A DNA stretch of 28,473 nt from Roseovarius sp. UBA6167 (GTDB taxonomy: Bacteria; Pseudomonadota; Alphaproteobacteria; Rhodobacterales; Rhodobacteraceae): contig DIUD01000032.1 in assembly GCA_002428225.1 (NCBI GenBank), forward strand, positions 1-28,473, in the 5' to 3' direction. Both the position numbers and the translations under genes were made by a program. The notes under the pieces are model-generated. The model was not told the DNA's origin. It searched no databases and worked only from the letters and a program-made list of their open reading frames with translations. Below are positions 7,076 to 14,995 of this stretch, in pieces. Position 1 is the stretch's first letter; the number at the start of each line of letters is the position of its first letter.

Positions 7076-8116
7076 TCAGCTCACGCGCCAGTGGAGCGCA
7101 AAGCCGGGATCGAAGACCGTTACCGGGCCGTCGCCGGTTTCGATCCTGGCGGGATACGTGACGGGCGCGGCGTCCCTGGTGAGGGTGAGCGTGGTGTCGT
7201 TCGGCGCGAGGCCATGGAAGGCGGGGCCGTGCAGCGAAGTAAAGCCCTCAAGCCGGTCGAGGGTGTCCTCTTCCTCGAACACGTGGGCGAGGATCGAGAG
7301 CGTGTTGGGCGCCGTGAAGCAGCCCGCGCAGCCGCAGGCGCTTTGCTTGTTGGGGTCGGTATGGGGGGCGCTGTCGGTGCCGAGAAAGAAGCGCGGGTCG
7401 CCGGAGGTGGCGGCAGCGCGCAGGGCAAGGCGGTGTTCCTCGCGCTTGGCCACGGGCAGGCAGTAGTAATGCGGCCGGATGCCGCCGGCGAGGATGTGGT
7501 TGCGGTTGATTACCAGGTGATGCGTGGTGATCGTGGCGGCCAGGTCGCGCGCCTGCGCGGTGACATAGGCCACGGCATCGGAGGTGGTGACATGCTCCAT
7601 CACCACGCGCAGCCCCGGGGTCGCGCGGCGCAGGGGGTCGAGCACGCGGTCGATGAACACGGCCTCGCGGTCGAAGATGTCAACCTCGGGGTCGGTTACC
7701 TCGCCATGCACACAAAGCGGCAGGCCGATCCCGGCCATACATTCGAGGACCGGCCGCACCTTGTCGAAATCGCGCACACCCGAGGCGGAATTGGTGGTCG
7801 CGCCCGCCGGGTAGAGCTTGACCGCCGCGATGAGGCCGCTTGCATGGGCGGCGGCCACGTCCTGCGGATCGGTGTCTTCGGTGAGGTAGAGCGTCATCAG
7901 CGGCGTGAAGCCCGCGCCCTCGGGCAGGGCGGCCAGGATACGGTCACGATAGGCGCGGGCATCCGCGCCGGTCACCACCGGCGGCACGAGGTTGGGCATG
8001 ACGATGGCGCGGGCGAAGTGGCGCGCGCTATGGGGCAGAACGGCGGCCAGCATCGCACCATCGCGCAGGTGCAGGTGCCAGTCGTCGGGGCGGCGGATGG
8101 TCAGGCTCTCGGTCAT
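7076..8116 (-). CDS. pyrC: Dihydroorotase, class II
   Basis: A 346-residue enzyme that cyclises N-carbamoyl-aspartate to dihydroorotate, the third step of pyrimidine synthesis. All metal-site residues of the class II (E. coli PyrC-like) form are visible: His14 and His16 in HLHLRD, the lysine to be carboxylated Lys100 in AVKLYPAGATTNS, His137 in CVHGEV, His175 in MEHVTT, and the catalytic Asp248 in LGTDSAPH. Length is normal for the family. The start is the ATG at 8116 (MTESLTIRRP). No good Shine-Dalgarno sequence precedes it, and the longer open frame upstream has no family similarity. The gene stands alone, divergent from the MoxR gene. Confidence 0.96.
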   Translation of the reverse strand: MTESLTIRRPDDWHLHLRDGAMLAAVLPHSARHFARAIVMPNLVPPVVTGADARAYRDRILAALPEGAGFTPLMTLYLTEDTDPQDVAAAHASGLIAAVKLYPAGATTNSASGVRDFDKVRPVLECMAGIGLPLCVHGEVTDPEVDIFDREAVFIDRVLDPLRRATPGLRVVMEHVTTSDAVAYVTAQARDLAATITTHHLVINRNHILAGGIRPHYYCLPVAKREEHRLALRAAATSGDPRFFLGTDSAPHTDPNKQSACGCAGCFTAPNTLSILAHVFEEEDTLDRLEGFTSLHGPAFHGLAPNDTTLTLTRDAAPVTYPARIETGDGPVTVFDPGFALHWRVS

Positions 8117-8316
8117 GGCCAAGGCGCATACACAATCGCGCCCGCCTGCGCCAGTGCCGGCGGTCTCTTGCCGTCCCTTGCCGTGCCGCGCGCGCCCCTT
8201 GTCCGGGGCCGGGGCTGCATGCCGGCAATGACCGGGAGGTTCTCGGCGCGCGTCCTTGACGGCGCCGTGCCGGACATGCACTCCTGAGCGGCGTGAGGCA
8301 GACGGAGGTCAGTCAG

Positions 8317-9225
8317 GTGGAGATCCCGCAATCGATCGGCGCGGTGCAGGACATGCTCGGCGCGCAGGGCTATGTGTGCGACCGCGCGCTTGGCACCGTG
8401 GCCTACCTGGCGCTGACGCTGGGGCGCCCGCTTTTCCTCGAGGGCGAGGCGGGCACCGGCAAGACCGAGATCGCCAAGGCGCTCAGCCTTGCCCTTGGCC
8501 GCCGCCTGATCCGGCTGCAATGCTATGAGGGGCTCGACGCGGCGACCGCCGTTTACGAGTGGAATTTCGCCGAGCAGATGATCGCGATTCGCACCGCCGA
8601 GGCCGCGGGCGGGGTGGATCGCACCCATCTCAAGGACGAGCTTTTCACCGAGGAGTTCCTGATCGAGCGCCCGCTCTTGCAGGCCATGCGCCCGCAGCCG
8701 GGCGGCGCGCCGGTGCTGCTTATCGACGAGATTGACCGCACCGACGAGCCGTTCGAGGCCTTCCTGCTGGAGGCGCTCGGCGACTACCAGGTGACCATCC
8801 CCGAGCTGGGCACGATCCGCGCGCCTGAGCCGCCCATCGTGATCCTGACGTCGAACCGCACCCGCGAGGTGCACGACGCGCTCAAGCGGCGCTGTCTCTA
8901 TCACTGGGTGGATTACCCCGACTTTGAGCGCGAAATCGCGATCTTGCGCGCGCGCGCGCCGGAAGCCTCCGAGCGCCTCAGCCGCGAGGTGGTGGCCTTT
9001 GTCCAGCGCCTGCGCACCGAGGATCTGTTCAAGAAACCGGGCGTGGCCGAGACGATCGACTGGGCCAAATGCCTGCTGGCGCTCGATGTCATCAGCCTCA
9101 GCCCGGAGGTGATCGCCGACACGCTGGGCGCGGTGCTCAAGTATCAGGACGACATCGCGCGGCTTCAGGGATCCGAGGCCAGGCGGCTTCTGGAAGAGGC
9201 ACGCGCGGAGCTTGGCCCGGCGTGA
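8317..9225 (+). CDS. MoxR-family AAA+ ATPase
   Basis: A 302-residue ATPase of the MoxR/CoxD-like branch, which usually works with a von Willebrand A (VWA) protein to remodel or insert metals into client complexes. Walker A is GEAGTGKT (43-50) and Walker B is LLIDEIDR (from about 134). ILTSNRTREVHDALKRRC contains the sensor region and arginine residues. I chose the GTG at 8317 because GGAGG lies 8 bases upstream and relatives begin near this point; an in-frame GTG at 8293 is possible. TTGACG at 8256-8261 could be a -35 element. No VWA gene follows. The next gene is the GTA portal, 94 bases on, so the usual MoxR partner and the usual GTA upstream genes are both absent at this junction. Confidence 0.88.
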   Translation: MEIPQSIGAVQDMLGAQGYVCDRALGTVAYLALTLGRPLFLEGEAGTGKTEIAKALSLALGRRLIRLQCYEGLDAATAVYEWNFAEQMIAIRTAEAAGGVDRTHLKDELFTEEFLIERPLLQAMRPQPGGAPVLLIDEIDRTDEPFEAFLLEALGDYQVTIPELGTIRAPEPPIVILTSNRTREVHDALKRRCLYHWVDYPDFEREIAILRARAPEASERLSREVVAFVQRLRTEDLFKKPGVAETIDWAKCLLALDVISLSPEVIADTLGAVLKYQDDIARLQGSEARRLLEEARAELGPA

Positions 9226-9256
9226 GCGCCGCCGCCACCGCCGCCGCGCGGTGGGG

Positions 9257-9270
9257 TTAAGAAGTCTTAA
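9257..9270. promoter_or_regulatory. CtrA-like TTAA palindrome upstream of the GTA portal gene
   Basis: TTAAGA-AG-TCTTAA is a perfect 6-bp inverted repeat with a 2-base centre, 50 bases before the portal ATG. It contains two TTAA boxes 6 bases apart; the CtrA consensus is TTAA-N7-TTAA, so the match is close but not exact. It is the only A/T-rich patch in the 94-base leader. CtrA is known to control GTA production in Rhodobacter, which makes the site plausible. Binding is inferred. Confidence 0.4.
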
Positions 9271-9319
9271 ACCTTTCAACGTCTGATGCCCTTCACGCGC
9301 CGAGGTGAAGGAGCAAGCA

Positions 9320-10513
9320 ATGATACTGGATTTCTTCCGGCAAGGAGGGGCGGCGGCGGCAGAGCCGCCCGAGGCGAAGGCAAGTGCCGCAGGCCGGGTG
9401 GTCGCCTGGGGGATGCAGGGCCGCGCGGCCTGGGGGCCGCGCGATACGGCTGGTCTCATGCGCACGGGGTTCGCGGGCAATCCGGTGGGGTTCCGCTGCG
9501 TCAAGATGATCGCCGAGGCGGCGGCGGCGCTGCCGCTGGTGCTGCACGATTGCGAGCGGCGTTTTGCTGCCCATCCGGTGCTTGATCTGGTGAAGGCCCC
9601 GAACCCGGCACAGGGGCGGGCGGAGCTGTTCGAGGCACTTTACGGCCAGCTTCTGCTGAGCGGCAATGCCTATGTCGAGGCGGTGGGGACCGGCGCGGGC
9701 GTGCCGCTGGAGCTGCATGTGCTGCGCTCTGACCGGATGAGCGTGGTGCCGGGACCCGATGGTTGGCCGGTGGGCTATGAATATCAGGTGGGCGCGCGCA
9801 AGCACCGGTTCCATCTGGGCGAGGGTGCGCCCTGCATCTGTCACATCAAGAGCTTTCACCCGCAGGACGACCATTACGGGCTGTCGCCGCTGCAACCCGC
9901 GGCGCAGGCCATTGATGTGCACAACGCGGCAAGCCGGTGGTCCAAGGCGCTTTTGGACAATGCGGCGCGGCCCTCGGGGGCGATTGTCTATAAAGGCGCC
10001 GAGGGTCAGGGGAACCTGACCGAGGATCAATACACCCGGCTGGTGGGCGAGATGGAGGCCCACCACCAGGGTGCGCGCAATGCCGGGCGTCCGATGCTCC
10101 TGGAGGGCGGTCTCGACTGGAAGCCGATGGGGTTCTCGCCTTCGGACATGGAATTCCAGAAGACCAAGGAGGCGGCGGCGCGCGAGATCGCGCTGGCCTT
10201 TGGCGTGCCGCCGATGCTGCTGGGGATTCCCGGCGACGCGACTTTTGCCAATTACCAGGAGGCGAACCGGGCGTTTTACCGCCTGACGGTGCTGCCGCTG
10301 GCGGCGCGCGTGACTGCGGCGGTGGCGGCATGGCTGGCGGCGTTTTCCGGCGAGGCGCTGGATCTTGCGCCGGACCTGGACCGGGTGCCGGCGCTGGCCG
10401 CGGAGCGCGATGCGCAATGGGCGCGCGTGGCCGGGGCGGATTTCCTGACACGGGCGGAAAAGCGCACGCTGCTGGGATTGCCGCCGCTGCCGGAGGAGGG
10501 TGCGGATGGCTGA
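9320..10513 (+). CDS. g3: GTA portal protein (HK97 family, g3)
   Basis: A 397-residue phage portal of the HK97 type, which forms the dodecameric ring through which DNA enters and leaves the capsid. Family strings include TGFAGNPVGFRCVKMIAEA, HPVLDLVKAPNP, ELFEALYGQLLLSGNAYVEA, GLSPLQPAAQAIDVHNAA and FGVPPMLLGIPGDATFANYQEANRAFY, in the expected order. The start is the ATG at 9320 (MILDFF), with AAGGAG 6 bases upstream. It is the first GTA gene here; in R. capsulatus the terminase genes come before it. Its stop overlaps the start of g3.5 by 8 bases. Confidence 0.95.
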   Translation: MILDFFRQGGAAAAEPPEAKASAAGRVVAWGMQGRAAWGPRDTAGLMRTGFAGNPVGFRCVKMIAEAAAALPLVLHDCERRFAAHPVLDLVKAPNPAQGRAELFEALYGQLLLSGNAYVEAVGTGAGVPLELHVLRSDRMSVVPGPDGWPVGYEYQVGARKHRFHLGEGAPCICHIKSFHPQDDHYGLSPLQPAAQAIDVHNAASRWSKALLDNAARPSGAIVYKGAEGQGNLTEDQYTRLVGEMEAHHQGARNAGRPMLLEGGLDWKPMGFSPSDMEFQKTKEAAAREIALAFGVPPMLLGIPGDATFANYQEANRAFYRLTVLPLAARVTAAVAAWLAAFSGEALDLAPDLDRVPALAAERDAQWARVAGADFLTRAEKRTLLGLPPLPEEGADG

Positions 10514-10748
10514 GCAGGCCCCGCCGCCGCGCTACGGGTTCGAGGCGTTCGATTGCGCGCCCGCGCTGCGGCTCGAGGCGCATGAGCGGGTCTCCGACTT
10601 GCAGCATCGCGCGATGGTGGAGCGGCTGGAGCGGATGGAGGCGGCGCTGGAACGGTTGGAACGGCGGCTGTGGCTGGCGGTCTACGGGGTGGTGGCGGCG
10701 GTGCTGGTGCAGGCGTTTCAGCCGTTGCTGGCGGCGCTGCCGGGATGA
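10506..10748 (+). CDS. g3.5: GTA head-formation protein g3.5, small coiled-coil/hydrophobic protein
   Basis: An 80-residue protein in the position of RcGTA g3.5, between portal and protease. It has a charged helical stretch (about 27-54, VERLERMEAALERLERR) that looks like a coiled coil. A hydrophobic segment (about 55-77, LWLAVYGVVAAVLVQAF) that could cross a membrane follows. The start is the ATG at 10506, preceded by GGAGGAGG within the end of the portal gene. The role is not well defined; the call rests mainly on position and shape. Confidence 0.85.
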   Translation: MAEQAPPPRYGFEAFDCAPALRLEAHERVSDLQHRAMVERLERMEAALERLERRLWLAVYGVVAAVLVQAFQPLLAALPG

Positions 10749-10765
10749 GGCGAAAGGGCAAGGCG

Positions 10766-11314
10766 ATGGAGACGGGACTGGAACGGAAATTCATGGGCGG
10801 CGCGACGGATGCGCTGCGGGTGTCCGAGGCCGGCACGATCGAGGGTTATGCGAGCCTGTTCGATGCGCCCGATCAGGGCGGCGACGTGGTGGCCAGGGGC
10901 GCCTATGCGGCGAGCCTGAAGCGGCTGGCGCGCGAGGGGCGCAAGGTTCGGATGCTCTGGCAGCACGACCCGCGCGAGCCCATCGGCATCTGGGACGAGG
11001 TGCGCGAGGATGCGCGCGGCCTTTATGTCAAGGGGCGGCTGCTGGACGGTGTGGCGCGGGCGCGCGAGGCGGGGGCGCTGATCGCCGCAGGGGCGCTTGA
11101 CGGGCTGAGCATCGGCTATCGCACGGTGCGCGCCAGCCGGAACGAGAAGGGCCAGAGGCTCTTGCAGGAACTGGAGCTTTGGGAGGTGTCGCTGGTGACC
11201 TTCCCGATGCTGCCCAGTGCGCGGGTGGCCGCCAAGGGCGAGGATCCCGGCGACACCTGGCGCGATCTGGCGGCCGTGCTGCGGGCGGCGCGCCGGGAGA
11301 TGGCGCGGCCCTGA
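10766..11314 (+). CDS. g4: GTA prohead protease (HK97 U35 family, g4)
   Basis: A 182-residue serine protease that trims the scaffold-like N-terminus of the capsid protein during head maturation. Family motifs are IEGYASLFDAPDQGGDVV, LWQHDPREPIG with the catalytic His67, LDGLSIGY with the catalytic Ser115, and LWEVSLVTFPM. I chose the ATG at 10766 (METGLERKF) because the bases before it are purine-rich (AAAGGG about 7 bases upstream). An in-frame ATG at 10745, overlapping the g3.5 stop as ATGA, is the alternative and adds seven residues. The substrate, the major capsid protein, is the next gene. Confidence 0.93.
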   Translation: METGLERKFMGGATDALRVSEAGTIEGYASLFDAPDQGGDVVARGAYAASLKRLAREGRKVRMLWQHDPREPIGIWDEVREDARGLYVKGRLLDGVARAREAGALIAAGALDGLSIGYRTVRASRNEKGQRLLQELELWEVSLVTFPMLPSARVAAKGEDPGDTWRDLAAVLRAARREMARP

Positions 11315-11346
11315 GCCGCCCGACCCGTAACCGAGAGGAGTTGACG

Positions 11347-12525
11347 ATGACGACCGAGACGAAGGCTCGGACCGGGGGAGAGATGTCTCCGGCCACCGAG
11401 ATGAGAGAGGCCCTTGGCGGGTTTCTCGACGAGTTCAATGGCTTTCGGGCCGAGATCAGCAAACGCTTTCAACAACAGGATGACAAGATGACGATGATCG
11501 AACGCAAGAGCCTTGTGCAGGGCCGCCCGCATCTGGCACGCGAGCGGGACAGCGGCGCGCCGCACCGCAAGGCATTCGACGCCTATCTGCGCTCGGGCGA
11601 CGATGACGGGCTGCGCGGGCTGGAGATGGAGGGCAAGGCGCTCAACACCTCGGTGGCCGCAGAAGGCGGTTATCTGGTCGATCCGCAGACCTCGGAGACG
11701 ATCCGCTCGGTGATGAATTCCACCGCCTCGATCCGCGCCGTGGCCAATGTGGTGACGGTGGAGGCGACGTCGTTCGACGTGCTGGTGGATCACTCGGACG
11801 TGGGCCATGGCTGGGCAACCGAGACGGGTAGCGTGGCCGAGAGCGACACGCCGGTGATCGACCGCATCTCGATCCCGCTGCACGAGTTGAGCGCGCTGCC
11901 CAAGGCAAGCCAGCGGCTGCTCGACGACAGCGCCTTTGACGTCGAGGGCTGGCTCGCCGCGCGCATCGCCGACCGGTTTGCGCGCGCCGAGGCGGCGGCG
12001 TTCATCGCGGGCGACGGGGTGGACAAGCCGCGCGGCTTTCTGAGCCGTCCGGCGGTCGATAACGATGTCTGGACCTGGGGCAATATCGGCTACGTTCCGA
12101 CCGGCGTCGCGGGCGATCTGGGCGGGCCGGATGCCATCGTCGATCTGGTCTATGCGCTGGGGGCGGAATATCGCGCCAATGCCACCTTCGTCATGAACTC
12201 GCGCACCGCTGGCATGGTGCGCAAGCTCAAGGATGCCGACGGGCGGTTCCTGTGGTCGGATGGCCTTGCGGCGGCAGAGCCTGCGCGGCTGATGGGCTAT
12301 CCGGTGCTGATTGCCGAGGACATGCCCGATATCGCGGCGGGCGCGGATGCCATCGCCTTTGGCGATTTCCGCGCCGGCTACACGGTGGCCGAGCGGCCCG
12401 ACCTGCGCATCCTGCGCGACCCGTTCAGCGCCAAGCCGCATGTCCTGTTCTACGCGACCAAGCGCGTCGGCGGCGATGTGAGCGATTTCAAGGCGATCAA
12501 GCTGTTGCGGTTCGCCGCCGCCTGA
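11347..12525 (+). CDS. g5: GTA major capsid protein (HK97 fold, g5)
   Basis: A 392-residue HK97-fold capsid protein. Residues 1 to about 60 are charged and helical (MREALGGFLDEFNGFRAEI, then KRFQQQDDKMTMIERK), the scaffold-like delta domain. The mature part probably starts near Ala98, after GLEMEGK, where ALNTSVAAEGGYLV begins as in mature GTA capsids. Further family strings are STASIRAVANVVTVEA, LPKASQRLLDDSAFDVEGWL, FIAGDGVDKPRGFL, TFVMNSRTAGMVRKLKD and FGDFRAGYTVAERP. The start is the ATG at 11347, with AGAGGAG 6 bases upstream. The 154-base gap after it is the longest inside the cluster and contains a strong hairpin. Confidence 0.96.
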   Translation: MTTETKARTGGEMSPATEMREALGGFLDEFNGFRAEISKRFQQQDDKMTMIERKSLVQGRPHLARERDSGAPHRKAFDAYLRSGDDDGLRGLEMEGKALNTSVAAEGGYLVDPQTSETIRSVMNSTASIRAVANVVTVEATSFDVLVDHSDVGHGWATETGSVAESDTPVIDRISIPLHELSALPKASQRLLDDSAFDVEGWLAARIADRFARAEAAAFIAGDGVDKPRGFLSRPAVDNDVWTWGNIGYVPTGVAGDLGGPDAIVDLVYALGAEYRANATFVMNSRTAGMVRKLKDADGRFLWSDGLAAAEPARLMGYPVLIAEDMPDIAAGADAIAFGDFRAGYTVAERPDLRILRDPFSAKPHVLFYATKRVGGDVSDFKAIKLLRFAAA

Positions 12526-12541
12526 GGCGCGCGGTGAAGGC

Positions 12542-12567
12542 GGGCGGGGGCGCGTTTGCCCCCGTCC
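12542..12567 (+). promoter_or_regulatory. Strong GC hairpin just after the capsid gene
   Basis: GGGCGGGGGC (12542-12551) can pair with GCCCCCGTCC (12558-12567) around the loop GCGTTT: ten pairs, one a G-T wobble. It lies 16 bases after the capsid stop and about 110 bases before g6. No T-run follows, so it is not a classical terminator. It could stabilise the capsid mRNA end or partly stop transcription, so that capsid is made in excess of tail proteins. Confidence 0.35.
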
Positions 12568-12679
12568 CGGGGCGCGCGTGCCGCATGATGCGGCGTTGGT
12601 CAGCTTCCCCTCCGTCCGGGCAAGGCCGGGCGGCACGCGCCGCACAAGCGGGAGGGGTCCGGAATGATGGAGATGGTCC

Positions 12680-13279
12680 ATGTTGCTGATGGAAGAAAGC
12701 GCGGTGACGGCTGCCGCATTGCCGCTGGCGGAGTTCAAGGCGCATCTGCGGCTGGGCACCGGTTTTGCGGATGACGATATTCAGGACCCCGTTCTGGAGG
12801 GATTTCTGCGCGCGGCCATGGCCGCAATCGAAGGGCGCACCGGCAAGGTGCTGCTGGAACGGGAGTTTTCATGGGTTCTGCACGACTGGCAGGATGCCAC
12901 GGGCCAGGCCCTGCCGGTCGCGCCGGTGAGCGAGATCCTCAGCCTCGTGCTGCGCGACCGGCGCGATGAGGCCGAGGTCATCGACCCGAGCCTCTACCGG
13001 CTGGAGCGCGACGCGCACCGCCCCGTGCTGCGGCCTGCGGGAACGCTTCTGCCGATGGTGCCGACGGGGGGCGTGGCCGAGATCGTGTTTCGCGCGGGCC
13101 ATGGCGCGGCCTGGGGCGATCTGCCTGCCGATCTGGCGCAGGCGGTTCTGATGCTGGCCGCGCATTTCTATGAGCACCGGCATGACACGGGGCTGAGCGC
13201 GGGCTGTATGCCCTTTGGCGTGGCAAGCCTTATCGAGCGTTATCGCAAGGTGCGGCTGCTTGGGGGGGGCGCGCGATGA
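12680..13279 (+). CDS. g6: GTA head-tail connector protein (g6)
   Basis: A 199-residue head-tail connector (adaptor) of the phage gp6/HK97 type, which binds beneath the portal ring. Features are the helical N-terminal part (LAEFKAHLRLGTGFADDDIQDPVLEGFLRAA in short runs), AIEGRTGKVLL, and the C-terminal helix LAQAVLMLAAHFYEHRHDTG, all typical for the family. The start is the ATG at 12680 (MLLMEES), with GGAG 7 bases upstream; other nearby ATGs are out of frame. The stop overlaps the g7 start as ATGA. Confidence 0.9.
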   Translation: MLLMEESAVTAAALPLAEFKAHLRLGTGFADDDIQDPVLEGFLRAAMAAIEGRTGKVLLEREFSWVLHDWQDATGQALPVAPVSEILSLVLRDRRDEAEVIDPSLYRLERDAHRPVLRPAGTLLPMVPTGGVAEIVFRAGHGAAWGDLPADLAQAVLMLAAHFYEHRHDTGLSAGCMPFGVASLIERYRKVRLLGGGAR

Positions 13280-13617
13280 GGGGGCAGGTGAGGCTCTCGC
13301 GTCCCCTCGCGCTGGAGGCACCCGCGCGCGCGGGCGATGGCGCGGGCGGCTTTGTTGAGGTCTGGGAGGTGCGCGGCACGCTCTGGGCCGAGGTGGTGGC
13401 GCGCACGGGGCGCGACGGGCCGGGCGAAGGCGCGAGCGTGGCGCGCACGGCCTACCGGATCACCGTGCGCGCGGCCCCGCAGGGCGCGCCGTCGCGGCCC
13501 GTGCCCGGACAGCGGCTGCGCGATGGCGCGCGGGTGTTTGCAATCGAGGCCGTGACCGAGAGCGCGGCGGGGCCGGGATACCTGACCCTCTGGGCCGAAG
13601 AGGAGGTGGTGGCATGA
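13276..13617 (+). CDS. g7: GTA head closure protein (g7)
   Basis: A 113-residue protein of the phage head-tail joining / head closure family, which seals the filled head and receives the tail. The small all-beta fold is suggested by GGFVEVWEVRGTLWAEVVART, AYRITVRAAPQG and RLRDGARVFAIEAVTE. Both ends overlap neighbours by 4 bases (ATGA with g6 and with g8), indicating coupled translation and fixing the start at 13276. Confidence 0.9.
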   Translation: MRGQVRLSRPLALEAPARAGDGAGGFVEVWEVRGTLWAEVVARTGRDGPGEGASVARTAYRITVRAAPQGAPSRPVPGQRLRDGARVFAIEAVTESAAGPGYLTLWAEEEVVA

Positions 13618-14027
13618 GCTATGGCGCGGCGGCCGCGCTTCAGGCGGCGATCTACGAGCGTCTCGCGTCGGATGCGGCGCTGGGCGCGCTGGTGGGCGGC
13701 GCGATCCACGACGCGGTGCCCAAGGGGCGCGCGCCCGATCTCTATGTCACGCTCGGCCCCGAGGAGGTGCGCGAGCGCGGCGACATCAGCGGCGCGGGGG
13801 CGGAGCACCGCGTGACCGTCTCGGTCATCTCCGAGGCGGCGGGATTTCTTGCCGCCAAGCAGGCGGCGGGGGCGGTGAGCGATGCGCTTGACGGCGCGGC
13901 GCTCGGCCTCGCGCGGGGGCGGCTTGTGGCGCTCAACTTCGAGCGCGCGCGGGCGATCCGCACCGGCGCGGGGCAGCGGCGGCGGATCGACCTGACATTC
14001 CGGGCGCGCGTTGACGACGGCGCTTGA
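13614..14027 (+). CDS. g8: GTA tail terminator / DUF3168 protein (g8)
   Basis: A 137-residue DUF3168-family protein; this family forms the tail terminator ring that stops tail-tube growth and joins the tail to the head. The N-terminal helix ALQAAIYERLASDAALGALV, IHDAVPKGRAPDLYVTLG and the C-terminal RRRIDLTFRARV are typical. It starts at the ATG overlapping the g7 stop (ATGA). A gap of 23 bases with GGAG separates it from g9. Confidence 0.9.
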   Translation: MSYGAAAALQAAIYERLASDAALGALVGGAIHDAVPKGRAPDLYVTLGPEEVRERGDISGAGAEHRVTVSVISEAAGFLAAKQAAGAVSDALDGAALGLARGRLVALNFERARAIRTGAGQRRRIDLTFRARVDDGA

Positions 14028-14050
14028 GATTTTGGCAACGGAGACAAGAC

Positions 14051-14464
14051 ATGGCAGTTCAGAACGGCAAGGACCTTCTCATCAAGGTCGATCTCACGGG
14101 CGGCGGCAATTTCCAGACCGTGGCGGGCCTGCGCGCGACGCGCGTCAGCTTCAACGCGGAAAGCGTGGATGTCACCAGCCTCGATTCGGCGGGGGGCTGG
14201 CGCGAATTGCTGGCGGGCGCGGGCGTCAAATCGGCGAACCTGAGCGGGTCGGGGATCTTCCGCGACGCGGCGAGCGATGCGCGGATGCGGCAGATCTTCT
14301 TTGACGGCGAGATGCCGGATTTTCAGGTCGTCATCCCCGATTTCGGCACCATCGAGGGGCCGTTTCAGGTGACTTCGATCGACTATGGCGGCACCCATGA
14401 CGGCGAGGCGACCTATGAGGTGGCGCTCGCCTCGGCGGGGCGGCTGAGCTTCACGGCGTTTTGA
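14051..14464 (+). CDS. g9: GTA major tail protein (g9)
   Basis: A 137-residue major tail tube protein, TP901-1 type. Visible family traits are MAVQNGKDLLIKVDLTGGG, TRVSFNAESVDVTS, WRELLAGAGVKSANLSGSGIF, and the C-terminal TYEVALASAGRLSFTAF. Copies polymerise as hexameric rings that form the tail tube. The start is the ATG at 14051, with GGAG 7 bases upstream. Four bases separate it from g10. Confidence 0.94.
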   Translation: MAVQNGKDLLIKVDLTGGGNFQTVAGLRATRVSFNAESVDVTSLDSAGGWRELLAGAGVKSANLSGSGIFRDAASDARMRQIFFDGEMPDFQVVIPDFGTIEGPFQVTSIDYGGTHDGEATYEVALASAGRLSFTAF

Positions 14465-14468
14465 GCCG

Positions 14469-14792
14469 ATGGCGAATCCCTGGGCAGGCGAGGTGGCGCT
14501 GGTGCTGGACGGCGAGGGCCGCGTGATGCGGCTCACGCTCGGGGCGCTGGCGGAGATGGAGGCGGCGCTCGGGGCGGGCTCGCTCGTTGATCTGGTGGCG
14601 CGGTTCGAGGCGGGGGCGTTTTCCTCGCGCGATGTGCTGGCGGTGATCGTGGCGGGGCTGCGCGGTGGCGGCTGGCGCGGCTCGGCGGCGGATTTGCTGA
14701 GCGCCGAGATCGAGGGCGGGCCGCTGATGGCGGCGCGCGCGGCGGCGCAGCTTCTGGCGCGGGCCTTTGCCCTGCCCGAGGGCGGGGGATGA
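14469..14792 (+). CDS. g10: GTA tail assembly protein g10
   Basis: A 107-residue protein in the g10 position, between the major tail protein and the tape measure. In phages this slot holds tail assembly chaperones that coat the tape measure before tube polymerisation. Traits are MANPWAGEVALVLDGEGRVMRLTLGAL in short runs, a helical middle and an Ala-rich C-terminus. It follows g9 after 4 bases and overlaps g10.1 as ATGA. The chaperone role is by analogy. Confidence 0.85.
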   Translation: MANPWAGEVALVLDGEGRVMRLTLGALAEMEAALGAGSLVDLVARFEAGAFSSRDVLAVIVAGLRGGGWRGSAADLLSAEIEGGPLMAARAAAQLLARAFALPEGGG

Positions 14793-14995
14793 GCGCGCGG
14801 TTCGACTGGCCCGCGCTCATGCGCGCAGGCGTGCAGGGGCTGGGGCTGAGACCGGCGGAGTTCTGGGCGCTGACGCCGGTGGAGTTGCGGCTGATGCTGG
14901 GCGAGGGGCGCGGGGCGGCGCCGATGGCGCGGGCGGGGCTGGAGGCGCTGCTCGCGGCCTTTCCCGACGAGACAGGAGATTTGGGCGATGGATGA
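14789..14995 (+). CDS. g10.1: GTA tail assembly chaperone g10.1
   Basis: A 68-residue protein matching the small phage tail assembly chaperone family found at this place in GTA clusters. The strings FDWPALMRAGVQGLGLRPAEFWALTPVELRLML are characteristic. It overlaps g10 by 4 bases and g11 by 8 bases. In phages this pair of chaperones is often made by frameshifting; here they are two separate overlapping frames. Confidence 0.85.
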   Translation: MSARFDWPALMRAGVQGLGLRPAEFWALTPVELRLMLGEGRGAAPMARAGLEALLAAFPDETGDLGDG

